Below, one piece after another: positions 1 through 11,059 of a stretch of 64,000 nt of DNA (position 1 is the stretch's first letter; each line of letters starts with the position of its first letter). The stretch comes from Pseudopithomyces maydicus (taxonomy: Eukaryota > Ascomycota > Dothideomycetes > Pleosporales > Didymosphaeriaceae): contig JANTUC010000008.1 of assembly GCA_026873275.1 (NCBI GenBank), forward strand, positions 62,001 through 126,000. The letters are read 5' to 3'. The notes beneath the pieces were generated by a model. It saw only the letters and a list, made by a program, of their open reading frames with translations, was not told the origin of the DNA and did not search any database. Made by a program: the position numbers and the translations under genes.

Positions 1-582
1 CTAGGGCTCCCCGCCCCTGGACCACGTGTGACCTAACTAAATTCCCGCCCTGCATTACCGCTACGTATGTATGTATCCCTCGCCGGACTAAAAAGACTTT
101 TAAGACTTTCATGGCATGCATTCATGACATACATCTATCACACACTTATGATAAACTTCGTTCACAGACCCACGACATAACACGAAACCTTATATATAAT
201 TGCACATTTTCTCTTTACATGAATTTTTCCAAGACGACCATGCTACATGGGTATTCCCAGCCTTGCGTCAGACTCAATCAAATAGACAGGTACTTACTAC
301 AACCTGATGGGATGTTCTCGCTTTACTATGCCATGCCATGCCATGCCATGCTACGCAACTAATGTTGCGATATATATGCATACACGCTGCCAGACACTCT
401 TTGATCCATCTACCCGCCCATCCGGGCATTACAGCGTTCCTCCCTCCCTTCTTTCCTTCCTTCCATCCTTTTCATTTTTCAACTTTGGTTCACGGCGGGG
501 GGTCCCTCCCGCACAAGCCTGACACAACACAACACAACATAACACACATATTCATACACACTTTCCACCACCCTGGCACCAG
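1..582. other. intergenic, downstream of NMA111
   Basis: No gene is supported here. The stretch is the 3' flank of NMA111. It contains a short pentanucleotide tandem repeat (unit ATGCC, about five copies, 328-352) and a pyrimidine-rich tract (about 438-480). The small open frames have no recognisable content. Confidence 0.6.
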
Positions 583-3500
583 TCACTTACTCACTCCTCC
601 GCGTCCCCACCCCCTCCACCTCCGCGGGCGCAATCTCGTCCCTCGCCCCCCATCATCACACTCATGAATAACCTTCCTCCACCCGAGCGCCTCCTCCCCA
701 TCCTTCACGTACTCAATCGTCGGGAAATAATGCTCGTTCTTCTTCATAGTCGCCACCCACGGCACATTATCGAACGTGACCACCTTGAGGCGGAAATACT
801 CATTATCGCCAATCTTCTTGACCTCCGTGAGGAAGCTGTCCAGGTCGGGCGTCGGCACGTTGTTCACATGGGTTAAAAAGTTGGTCGGCGCAAGGCCGTA
901 CATGTACGCCGGGGATCCCCGGCTACGGCTCGATATGTACACGTCGGAGTGGATGCGGGAGATTTGCTGGCGGACGGCCTGGTGGGGGCGGTGCAGTGTT
1001 GCGCCGCAGAAGTTGACGACGCGGTCCGTTTCGAGGGCCTCGGTGGCGACGGTGGGGACCTTGAGCTCGAGCTGCTGGCGCTTGCGGACGATGACGGCGT
1101 CCAGGAACTCGTGGTCGTACATGACGTCTAGGTCTGGGGCGCGCGTGACGAGCTTGGAGTTGAGCGTGAGCAGGACGTCGCCTTCCATGAGGCCGCCCTC
1201 GTGGCCCGAGTCGACTTTGCGGACCATGAAGAGCTGGTGGCGCTCTGGGTCTTCGTGCTCGGTTTTCTCGATCCATTCTTCGGGGACGCCCATGACGCGG
1301 GCTTGGCTCATTTGGACGGTTTGAAACTCGACGTTTAGGATGCGGAGTTTGGGGGTTTTGCCGCTCTTGATTTGCTCGAGGACGGGCAGGATCATGGGGA
1401 CCGCGAGGCCGAGGTGGTATTCTACGTCTTTGCCGCTCTGGGAAGTACGCTCGCCGAGGTAAGAAAGCCATAGGGCTTGTACCGTGCCGTCTTCTGCGAC
1501 GAGGACTCCGGAGTGCGAGTGCGAGGCCTGGTTCGTGTCGACGGTGATGGCATCGAAGTTGGTTGCGCGGTATCGTGGCGTTACGGCGCTGGCGGGAATG
1601 GCAACTGTGCTGATGTCCGTGACAGTTGTCTTCGTTACCACTGGCCTGAAGTTCTGGTTGAGACCGAAGAAAATGGTCTCATCGCCCTTCTTGATGAAGT
1701 CGGTGGCGAACTTGGGTGTCTTGACGGGGGCGTTCACGAGCGACGTATCGTACTTAATGATAGCGTAGTTCTGTAGAGGGTGCATGAACACCACCTTTGC
1801 GTCCACGAAGATGGAGTCGGCGATGATGAGGGAGATGTCGCAAAGATCGTAGGGCAAGAGAGCTCGCGAGACAAGCACAAGACCTTGTTCAGCATCGACG
1901 ACCAAGCCATACCCTTGCTTCGTGCTCTTGGGGAAGCCGTCAAGTTTTATCGGCATGTGGACGTGTACGCGCACAAAACTCCGCACAATGTCGACGGCTT
2001 CAGGGTAGTTCGACGTCAACTTCACGAAGTTAGCTCGTCGGGGAACCGGTGGAACAGCAGGAATCGCTTCCGCCAGTGTGGAGAAATCCCACAACCCCGT
2101 GGTGTCGTTGCGCTTAGCCACCCGCATCTTTGAGTGCCAGTGCCGATCAATGGTAGTGATGCTGGTGTTCGCTGTGTGGAGATCGCGGAGGTGCTTGTAG
2201 ACCATGACGACTCGTTTCCGATCCGGGATTTTCCTCATAACCTCGATGAAGGTCTCCAGGTTGGGTGTGGGGTGGTTGTCCACCTCCTGCACCAGCCAGC
2301 CTGACGCGAAGCCTTCGGCAAAACGGAAAGATCCGGCAGCTTCGCACACATATACACCAGCATCTTTGAGCGATATGGCGTATAACCTGGCTTGTTGGTA
2401 GGATAGGTCGTGGAACGAAGCACCTGCGACGGAGATGAAGCGGTCAGGGGTGATGTCGTGTAGGTCTCCTACATCCAACTCCACATCGATGTCTTCACCG
2501 GCTCTTTGTATCGTGAGTGACACCTTTCCGTTGACACTGTCGTCCAAAACGGCATCCAGGCGGACAAACTGCGTGAGCAGCTCGCCGTTGACCTTGACGA
2601 GCACATCTCCCTCCTCGATCTTCTTGGACGCGGGACCGTTGGCCAGTACAACTTCAGCAACCAACATTCCAGTCTCTTTCGGGAACTGTGTGCGCACCGC
2701 CTTCTCTACATCGGGAGAAAGACCTAAGCGGCGACACTCGTCGAAAGGTTTCAGGATCCATTGCGTCTGGATGGTACCACGGGATACGTGCTGACCTTGG
2801 CGCACCAGCTCCAGAGCTCTCAGCGGGCGGTCCAACGGCAGGAAGTAGTCTGTTGCGGCACCGTCTGCTCTGCCACCAGCCTGCAAGGCGACAGCGAAAC
2901 CATCCTTGTTGACTACGGGACTGCCAGAACTACCGCCACTCGCGGCGGCGGCTGCCTGGATGTAGTTGGTGTTGAAGTCGGAGTAGCCTTCGCCGTACTC
3001 GGGCGCATTGCGATCCAGTCTACTTATGACACCGGACAGAATACTGAGTTTCTCGCCGGCATCGTTACCAACGACACGGATCTCGACACCAACCTTGGCC
3101 TTCTCGGGATGCAGCTCGAGAGCGGTGACGGGCATGTACTTGATGCGTTTGGGGTCGAAGCGCAGGATGCCGAAGTCGTGGACGGGATCGCGGTATACGG
3201 GGTAAACGTCGCACTGTCACGGCGTCAGCTAGGTCATGGTGGCGGTACGGTTGGTTGGACGGTACCTCCTCGTGGTTATCGAAGATGCAGTAGCCGATGA
3301 AGGGCCCTGCGCCGACCACGTGCTATGATTCTGTCAGCGCATTCCGTCTAAAACTATGTGGTATGCCAGTGCGCACCCTGTTGGTGAGGATGTAGCCTCG
3401 CTCGGCGTCGACGACAAAGCCTGTGGCCTCGCTCGCAATGGCCGGGTCCGTGTCGAACGAGCACGTCTGGCAAAAGTGTATGGAAACAACGCTCTTGACC

Positions 3501-3766
3501 ACCGTCTCAATTGTCTTTTGCCACTCGGCCGTGTCGTGGATGGCGCCGGCGATGTGGGCGGGCGGCAGGTCCTCCATGGCCATGTCCATGCTGGGTGTGG
3601 GTGTTTGTTCGCGGGTGAGGGGCTCGGGCGAGGCAGCGGCGAAGGTGCCGTTGCGCGCGTGGCCGTCTTCGGGCTTGATCTGCTTCAAGGGCCGCTCGTT
3701 GGAGGGGGTGGGCGGCTGCTTGCGCTTGGAGCGGGTGTCGGGCTCGCCATGGCGTTCGGCCGGCAT
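583..3766 (-). CDS. NMA111: Nma111-type nuclear HtrA serine protease
   Basis: HtrA-family serine protease related to yeast Nma111, a large two-protease-domain protein linked to apoptosis and stress. I read three exons: 3766-3377, 3322-3266 and 3213-583, with GT-AG introns 3376-3323 (54 nt) and 3265-3214 (52 nt). The product is 1025 aa, normal for the family. The active-site His is in the short middle exon (TNR/HVVGAG), the Asp follows in DFGILRFD, and the Ser lies in GGSSGSPV. PDZ-like segments and a degenerate second protease domain (around SNYPEAVDIVRSFVRV) follow. The start at 3766 gives an N-terminus rich in Lys/Arg (TRSKRK, PLKQIKPE), as in a nuclear localisation signal. An in-frame ATG at 3967 would add 67 Arg-rich residues without Asp or Glu, resembling a mitochondrial presequence. 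Confidence 0.93.
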
Positions 3767-4690
3767 GGGGCAGGTGGTGAGGTGGCGGCGAGGGAGGTGG
3801 GTGGGCAGGCGGGAGAAGGGACCAAAGGCGCCAGACCGGGTGGTTCGAGCGAGCTGCTGGCGGGTGAAGGTGGGAGGGAGAAGGGTCTGTGGTGGTGGAT
3901 GCGCGGTGGTGACGGTAGCTGCGAAACTTCTTCTGAAAGCCACAGTCCGAGTTTGACGGATCAGCATCGAACGGGCGGCACTTGCTCCTTGCACTCAATT
4001 CTCACACGTGCGTGTGCAGTCCGATGGCAAACGGAATCAAGACAGCGCCAACAACGACAACGACAACCAGAAGAAAGATGCGCCGCAATGCCGTCAACCG
4101 GCTGAACTGATACACTGCGCAGGAGCGCGCCGACCGGGGTCCACCCAATGGCCCGAGCGGCGGTGCTTCCGATCTGCAGGCAAACTTGACGTCGCCTTGC
4201 CGCATCGTCGCATGTGGTCTGGGGAGGGCTCATGATTCACGTCTCTCTCCACATGTCTTGGGGAGTGGACGACTCTTACCCATTCATTGGATTGGGTAGC
4301 TCAGGTAAATGCGTAAAATGAACAAATCTCCAAGCCATAGACAAGATGAACACCCCGAAAAGCACACATGTGCGTACAGGAAACAACAATTTCAATTCAC
4401 AACGTATCGCTCATTTTCCAATCTATAACAGTACTGATATTACACCGCGAAGAGATACAAAGCTCAGAAAAGGTGACCGACTGCCACCCTCCCACCAACA
4501 GCACACCTGAACGCCATCCAGGGTATCCCAAACCAACAGTCTTCCGCCGTACACGTAAAGAATACACCATCAGACAACAAAAGAAAAGCAAACAGCGAGT
4601 ACAAACAAACAAAGGAAAAATGTCAGTCTTACAACCCCAAGCACTCCCTGAGCACCTACTCCGACATCTCACTCCCATTCCTCAACTCCC
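3767..4690. other. intergenic between NMA111 and the flotillin gene
   Basis: Upstream region of NMA111 and 3' flank of the flotillin gene, both on the minus strand. Positions 3767-3967 may be coding if the upstream ATG of NMA111 is used. The open frames at 3961-4235 and 4368-4772 resemble nothing I recognise. Confidence 0.5.
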
Positions 4691-6294
4691 TCACCTGCGC
4701 CTGCGCCTTCCCCCCGTCTCCCTCGGCATCTGCGCCAACCAGCTCGGCGGCTGCATCCCCGTCTGGTCGTGAATCGTGCTCAGCAACGGCGGCAAGCTCT
4801 GGAACAGATTCCGAATGGGCGCCGTCGGATCCGCAGCCTGGCCATCACCGCCCTGAGACCCCGTGTTCCACACGTTGATCTTCGGCTGCAAGCCACGGAT
4901 GGCTTCGGCATTCGCCTGCGCCAACCGCTCGTACGTGTTGTTCTGCAGCATGAGGTACTGCATGAGGCCCTGGGGGCCGCCCAGCACGTCGGCCATGTCG
5001 CCGTAGGCCTTGGCCATGGCGGATAGACCCTCGGCTTCGCGCTGCTGCTTGATGAGGTGGGCTTGGGCCTCGCGCTCGGCGCGGTAGTACTCTGCTTCTG
5101 CGGCGCGCTTGGAGACGAGGAAGTTGGCTTCTGCCTCGCGCTCTTTGGCGTGGAAGTTTGCTTCTGCGTCTTTGACGAGGCGGAAGGCGGCGGCCTCGGC
5201 GTCGGCCTGCTCGCTGTACTTTTTGCCCTCTGCGAACTTCTGCTCGCGGTAGAGCTCTGCGTCTGCCTTTTGCTGGGAGGACTCCTTGGCGATGGTTGCG
5301 CCGACGACGGTGGTGGCGCGCTGGCGCTCGAGTTCCATGAGGGCCTTTTTCTTCTCGACTTCGGTGTTGAGCTCTGCGTCGCGGCGCTCGGCCGCGCGGC
5401 TGGCTTCGATGCGCGCGAGGTTGAGGTCCTTTCCGATGGAGATTTCCTTGTCGGTGAGCTTTGCGTCGGCGGCGGCCTTTTCGGCTTTGCGCTCCGTTTC
5501 GAGGACCGCGGTCGCGGCGTGGATTTTGGCCACTTCCTGCTTGGTTTTGCCTTGCTTTTCGGCTTCGCCGACTTCGCCGCGCATGCGGGCGTCGGCGACG
5601 TCGACTTTGGCTTGGTTGAGTGCCCCCTCGTGGGCCTTGCGAGAGAGGAAGGCAAAATACTCGGAACCGGGGGTATCTTGCAATTCTTTCACATTTGCGT
5701 TATAAATGCATAATCCAAATTGATTCAATTCGCTCTGCACTTGTTGGATCACTTTGTCTTTGAATACCTTACGTTCGCGGAAAAGTTCTTCCATGGTCAT
5801 AGTACTGACGATACCTCGGGTTTCACCTTCGATGATACCTTTCACTATATCTTGGACGTGATTTCTGCCTGCAGCAACGCTGACAGCACCTTGGGATGCC
5901 GAGGCAGTGGGTCGGCCATCAGATTCACCAGTCAAGAGTACGGCGTACTTCTCCAGTGATTCCATAGTGTCAGCGGGGCCAATGGTGAAAACTGCAGGGA
6001 GAGAGAATTTGAGTTTCTCCACGGTCATGGCGGTCAGGTTCATGGAGAAGTCGAAGGGCGTGATGCTGATTTTGGAGACCTTCTGAAAGGGGAGAACGAA
6101 GGCCTGGATGCATGGTTAGCTGATGATTGGTGTATAAAAGGTGTATGAAAGGTGTATGGAGGTTGTATGAAAGTTTTAAGGGAATTTTATGAAACTTTGG
6201 AACATACCTTTTTCCTAATCTGCACCGTCTCGATACCAGCGCCAGTAATGACGAGGTACGAGTTCGGCTCCGCAACATGGTACCAGACACCCAT
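4691..6294 (-). CDS. flotillin/reggie-like SPFH protein
   Basis: Membrane-microdomain scaffold of the flotillin family. Two exons: 6294-6208 (29 codons, beginning MGVWYHVAEPNSYLVITG) and 6103-4691, with a 104-nt intron (6207-6104, GTATGT...CAG). The protein is about 499 aa. The N-terminal SPFH/band-7 domain is followed by a long Ala/Glu/Lys-rich coiled coil (repeated AEAE, REAEA and KRAAEAE patterns over roughly residues 230-400) typical of the flotillin domain. It ends with an Arg-rich tail. The start is chosen because the first exon begins with the conserved glycine-containing flotillin N-terminus and splices in frame. In filamentous fungi, flotillins associate with sterol-rich domains of the plasma membrane and septa. 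The second SPFH protein of the window is at 59.6-60.9 kb. Confidence 0.9.
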
Positions 6295-7613
6295 CTTGAC
6301 GGCTTTAGTTAATTAATTCAAACCGAAGAGATTGAAATGCTTTGTATCCAGCTTTATGTAGCTGAAGGAGATGCTGCTTTACTCAAGATTTGTTCGAAGT
6401 ACAGAGGGTATCGACGGAAATAATAAATATCCCAATGACGTGAGAGTAACCCCAAACTTGAAAATAGTTATGGAGCTATTCGGCAGATGAATATCGGTGC
6501 TGACTCCGAACCGTGGGACTAGTTGTTGGTTCGTAGAGGATAGTGCCAGGTAGTCGTGGTCCAACTCTCAATCGCGAAGTCGTACGTACGTATGGATGTA
6601 TGTATGTAGGTAGGTATGGTATGGATATAGCAAACACAACCTCCGTGTGTACCTTCCCCAACGCCGGAAAATCCTCTATACTTATACAGCCTCGTCGCCA
6701 TCGTATTTCGTGAGTACAAACAGTCCCTGCGCCTTCTCCTCGGCTTGAGGCATGCCGACCGGTCAAGTGCACTGTGCATCTCAGCACGAATGCGGACACG
6801 GTGAATGCAAGGATGGCGCGCTAGTCCCAACGAAATCAGCCTAACCCGGCTAGGTTCCGGAGCATAGCCTCGCACTCGTGACTCCTCTCCGCGCCGGTGC
6901 CCAACCCTTACATACTCTCATTTCACTGTAGGTAGCATAGTGCGAGGACTACAAAGAGAAGGGGGAGGGGGACGCCGTGTGCGACCTGTCCTGTTCGGTT
7001 CGTCAGCACGATCATGGCGCGTGGGCTGGTGACTGAGCCATTTTCAAAGGCCCCTTCAACGCAGGTGCATAGCCACGAATCACGGAACGCCTGTTCGTTA
7101 GACTGTGTAGTTAGCAGTCCATCTCGTGGGCGAGTCCCTCGCCACTCGCGATGCTTCAACCCAATGTTCCGTGCCAAGCCCGTGAGATCCGTATCCGTAT
7201 CCTCACGTGCCATGCGAGGCATATAACGAAGCTTCTATCCGTCGAGTATCTGATCCTATAGGCGGGTCTCATTGGCTTGCTCGTAGAAGTCACGTTTGGG
7301 CCGAGGCTGTGCCCTAGGCGGAAAGGCATTCACGGGGGCGAGATACGATGCGCACGGGTGACGGTCACTAAGCTGGTGATAGGGCATCCAGGCGCAGGTC
7401 CTGTGGTAGCCTGAGAAGTATATCGTCACCGGTCGGTCGGCTCCAGCCCTGTTACAACGATCCCCCTTGCAGTGCTGCTCCACTACGTCGCTTACAACCA
7501 CATCAAGATACGGAAGCGTGTAAGCTTCTTCTAGAATCGATCAAGAACAACGAACCTATTGTTGAACGAGTCTTCTACGTACCCCACCACATACACACAT
7601 ACATACATCCAAC
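6295..7613. other. intergenic between divergent genes
   Basis: About 1.3 kb separating the flotillin gene (-) from the gene at 7614 (+), so it should hold both promoters. There is a short GTAT/GTAC-type simple repeat at about 6584-6622. No RNA gene or credible coding region was recognised. The 81-codon minus-strand frame at 7256-7501 has no known motif. Confidence 0.5.
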
Positions 7614-8415
7614 ATGTCCAACGAGAAAGAAGATTCCAACCTGCCACCCTCCTACACAGAGTCCCTCCGCCCACAGCTCACATCCAGCTCGTCGGCGTCC
7701 CAAGGCCAGTCCCTCCTCGACACGCTGACCCTCACCCGCGCATCCACCATCCGCGCCGCAATCCACACGCACATCATCCCGGCAATAACTTCGCGCGCCG
7801 CCCTCGGCCTTCCCCACAGCGTCCTTGCACTCCTTCCCAGCGGTACGTACATACACATACCCAGTTCGGACGCGCCCCTCCCTCTCCCATTCCCGCCCCT
7901 ACACAACCCGCCTCGCTGACGTCGCCACGTTGCCGATGCAGACATCCCGCTCCCGGCGCCCCCAGAGAAAAACGACTTCAGCTTCGACAGCTACGGGCTC
8001 GAAGGCCGGAAGCCGGGGGACGACGTGCAGGTGCTGGGATTCAGCGGCGACGAAGCACCGACGGTGGTGCGGCTCTCGGGCGACGTCAACGGGACCGCGT
8101 TCTGGCGGCAGCCTGCGGTGATCGAGGAGCTGCGGGTGCAGCTTAGTCGGACGCTGAACGACGGGCGGACGGTGGATGTGCCGGTTGTGGCGGTGAAGGA
8201 AGAGAAGCGGGTGAAGAGGGGGCTGTTTGGGAGGAAGGGGAAGGGGGGAAAGAGGAAAGGGAGGGGAGGGGGAGGGTGGGGAGGATTTTGGTGGGGGGCA
8301 GATGGGGGTTAGGGCGGGGATGGAGGAGATTTGTTTGAGGACGACGAATGAGTTTGGGTTGTATGATACGCTGAATAGGATGTGTGTTGTGGTGAGGGTG
8401 GAGGCGCGGTGTTGA
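7614..8415 (+). CDS. conserved-looking protein of unknown function with PPSY motif
   Basis: Two exons are clear: 7614-7842 and from 7942, with a 99-nt intron (7843-7941, GTACGT...GCAG). The start MSNEKEDSNLPPSYTESL contains a PPxY motif, the kind bound by WW domains of Rsp5/Nedd4 ubiquitin ligases; that role here is only inferred. The second exon reads in frame to a Lys/Arg/Gly-rich stretch (about 8190-8300) and then hits TAG at 8310. A good C-terminus (ending FGLYDT...VVVRVEARC, stop 8413-8415) lies in the +1 frame. A one-base error in the G-rich tract, or an unrecognised intron, would join them. I do not recognise the family. Confidence 0.6.
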
Positions 8416-9004
8416 TCATGTATCAGATTTAAGATAGGATATGCTCCGGTTGCATGGCTTTTCACGGTGTCCAAATCGCATGTCGGGTGTAAGATATTTG
8501 TGTACTGTGGAGCTCAGAATATGAGTGGGAATCAAGATGATGGGCAATGGGATGACACACGTGTATTGAAGCTGAGTAGAGTGCATTCAAGCATGCAAGA
8601 CCGAAAAGCAGAACCCTGGCCCCATTCCACCCTTATTGACCCAAAGTGTGGTGCCCATCGAAGACACCAGTATCAGGTACATGTCCCCCAAAATGATCTC
8701 GTGGAACCGCAAAACATGAACCCTAGCCCAGAAATCGCATCGTTGGATGATACGAGGTTAAGTTGTGCCGAATAGGTCAACCGAACACGCTTTGTGGAGA
8801 ATCCATTCAGTGGCCCCAGCTGTCAGAAGGTTGGTTTCTGAACATCCAGTTTTAGCATTACATGCTGGGGCAGCCGTGGCATATGTCCTGTACAACGTCA
8901 ACGACCTCTTTGCCGTCCTTGTTGCGCTCGACAATGACACCCTTCTTCTTGAGGTCGGCCAATCGCTCGAGCTGAAACTTCTGTCTGTCCTAGAATTTCC
9001 AGTT
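8416..9004. other. intergenic between convergent genes
   Basis: Tail-to-tail spacer between the PPSY-protein gene (+) and PYM (-). Nothing beyond 3' flanks is seen. Confidence 0.5.
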
Positions 9005-9586
9005 TCAGCCATTCTTCTTCTCGCCTTGCGCATCGAATCCTAGTCCCTCCAGCTGTCGGATCAGTTCATTGATCTTAATCACCTTTTCGAACTGCTCGGG
9101 CAGAAGCGCATCACCCTTCTCCTTCTTGTCCTTGAGTTCTTTGGCTTGACGTAACTTCTTCAACAACTTCTTGGCCTCCTTCTCCTTCTCAGCCTCGGGA
9201 TCAACGGGCGGCGGGGCGGGCACATCCTTTGTCTCGGGAGCCTCAGCCGCTTCGGTGCCCTTGTCATCGGTAGCTGCGGCTGCCGCCTTCTTCCTGGCTT
9301 CCCTGCGTTTAGCATTCTTGTTTGCGGCGGTGCTTCCTTTGGCGGACTCTGCGTCCTCTTTCATACCCTCAGCTCCAGGGATGCCGCCCTTCCCGCGGTT
9401 GCGAAAGCCCTCTGCGGTACGGTTCTTGTAGACCTCGACGTCCTCAGGTGGGCGGTAGCCGGGGCGGACCTTGATCTCCTTCCTCACGGATCCATCGGCG
9501 CGGGTGGAAGAGGGAATATGGCGCTCGCCAGTCTCGGAAGTCGTGATTCCGGATCGCGACACCTTGGTCGTCTCTACGGTAGGCAT
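9005..9586 (-). CDS. PYM1: PYM, partner of Y14-Mago (exon-junction complex disassembly)
   Basis: Single-exon gene of 193 aa. The N-terminus carries the Pfam WIBG/Mago-binding signature: SGIT...GERHIPSSTRADGS, then VRPGYRPPEDVEVYKNR. In characterised eukaryotes PYM binds Mago-Y14 and the small ribosomal subunit and removes exon-junction complexes during translation. The middle is Ala/Lys/Glu-rich, and the C-terminus has a coiled-coil-like segment (KEAKKLLKKLRQAKELK) and a conserved-looking end. The start at 9586 is the first ATG before the conserved motif. The frame is open upstream to about 9790, but those residues look like shadow sequence and have no ATG at the outer end. QCR9 starts 354 bp away on the other strand. 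Confidence 0.88.
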   Translation of the reverse strand: MPTVETTKVSRSGITTSETGERHIPSSTRADGSVRKEIKVRPGYRPPEDVEVYKNRTAEGFRNRGKGGIPGAEGMKEDAESAKGSTAANKNAKRREARKKAAAAATDDKGTEAAEAPETKDVPAPPPVDPEAEKEKEAKKLLKKLRQAKELKDKKEKGDALLPEQFEKVIKINELIRQLEGLGFDAQGEKKNG

Positions 9587-9940
9587 ACTTGCACGGTTCG
9601 AGACGATAGCGACGACTTGCGTAAGCACCGGAAGCGCCAGGCGAGGATTGAAGTGCTGCGCGCACGAGTGCGAGACGCTGCCGAGCAGATGCGATGTGTA
9701 GGACTCGGAAGGTGGGGGAGAGATAATTGTGGGCGAGCTACAACATACGTGAGTTTTTGTGGCGCTGTGGCTAGTGCATACTGTAGCCAATCAGCACGCG
9801 TTGCTCAATCAACTCGCACGTGATAGGCTGGGCAAGAATCTCGAACCAAGCAATCCGAGCTTCGACGACCTAGACACCACCGGCAACCACCAGCGAAGCA
9901 TCCCCGACTCCCGCTCCCACGCGCTCACATCACCTTCACA
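9587..9940. promoter_or_regulatory. shared divergent promoter of PYM and QCR9
   Basis: The two start codons are 354 bp apart on opposite strands, so one intergenic segment must serve both genes. I did not find a clear TATA box. This is an inference from arrangement. Confidence 0.5.
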
Positions 9941-10374
9941 ATGGCCGGCGTAAGCTAATTGACTCACTCGGGATGTCTATGCGGCCCTGCTAACGGATTT
10001 GCGCAGCTCACCAGCTTTCTCTACAAGCAAGCCCCCCTCGCCCATCCGCCGTGCCGCGCATCCACTGACACGCCGTCCACAGCTCCCTCTTCCGAAGAAA
10101 CACAACCATGCTTGGTGCCGTCTTTGCCGGAGCCTTCGCCATGCAGCTGTACGTAGCCGTAGACGCAGCTTGGCCGCCAAGTCCGCACACCGGACACTAA
10201 CAGTAGATACCAGGGCATTTGACACCGGTTCCGACCGCATCTGGGACAGCATCAACCGCGGCGTACGTATAGGCAAATTCCCACAGGACACAATGGAGGC
10301 TAATGCAACGGCAGCGGCAATGGAAGGACATCAAGTACAAGTATGTCCAGAAGGCAGAGGACGATGATGAGTAG
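9941..10374 (+). CDS. QCR9: cytochrome bc1 complex subunit 9 (Qcr9), five exons
   Basis: Tiny inner-membrane subunit of respiratory complex III. Its 204-nt coding sequence is split into five exons: 9941-9949, 10007-10026, 10083-10148, 10214-10262 and 10315-10374. The 67-aa protein reads MAGLTSFLYN, then SLFRRNTTMLGAVFAGAFAM (single membrane span), QLAFDTGSDRIWDSINRG and RQWKDIKYKYVQKAEDDDE. This is the expected Qcr9 pattern at the expected length. Introns 1, 3 and 4 are GT-AG. Intron 2 (10027-10082) starts GCAAGC and ends CAG, so it is a GC-AG intron. No GT donor nearby preserves the conserved FLYNSLFRRN segment. Because no exon exceeds 66 nt, ORF-based gene finding would miss this gene. Confidence 0.92.
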
Positions 10375-11059
10375 GCACGGGTGGCATTTCGGTTGGGGGA
10401 GAGCGGGAGAACATGAGCGGTTTTTCAATTCCCCAGCAGCATCCGAGGCTGGACTGTGTACAATTGTGTATGTTACAGCATGAAAATCACCATAGAGAGA
10501 GATCGTCGGCACGCAACAAGGCTTTCCCATGTTTATTCTGTGTACAGATGCGTGAAATCTGGGTCTCGGTGTACAGTGCTCCTTCCTGACTAGACATCTT
10601 GCACGATTGCTCTTTCCGTGTGACCCAGTACGACAAATGGCGTGACTGGCGACGTGCTTAGGTGCTGAAAGGTGTGCAGGGAGAGGGTGTAGCAAGTTGA
10701 ATACCTTGAGTCTTCTCGTATCCTTTACATGCAGCAGAGCGGACCCAACTTGAACCCGGGTTTAGGCCCAGCTTTCCACTCGAGTCGCGTGTGCTGCAGG
10801 GCAACCGCGGCGTTTGGTGCATGTCTTGGCAGTGACGCATGCAAAGAGGAAGCAGCAGCCACCACCGCACCGAGCAAATAAATACACCCACGCCTGAGGC
10901 TTGCCTCACTCACACTAACGGCCTTCGCACCAGTGGCCGGACCACGCTACACCATCCTGCACCCCTCACCCTCGTCGCCCGCGAGCGAAACCCCAGTTTT
11001 GCAGCCTGCGCTACTGCTTGCTTCCCCGCCCCTCACAGACCGCACCCACACCCGCCGCC
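10375..11059. other. intergenic, UBR1 promoter region
   Basis: 3' flank of QCR9 and 5' region of UBR1. An AT-rich AAATAAATAC run at about 10876-10886 could be a core promoter element, about 180 bp before the UBR1 start. No other feature was recognised. Confidence 0.4.

Noticed and set aside
3356..4105. 249-codon plus-strand ORF
   Set aside because: Antisense shadow of the GC-rich NMA111 N-terminal exon; low-complexity Gly/Arg content and no domain.
5057..5713. 218-codon plus-strand ORF
   Set aside because: Antisense of the flotillin coiled coil; Leu/Phe/Gly-rich sequence is the complement of Ala/Glu/Lys codons.
7559..8146. 195-codon plus-strand ORF
   Set aside because: Overlaps the PPSY gene in another frame and runs through its intron; Pro/Arg-rich shadow.
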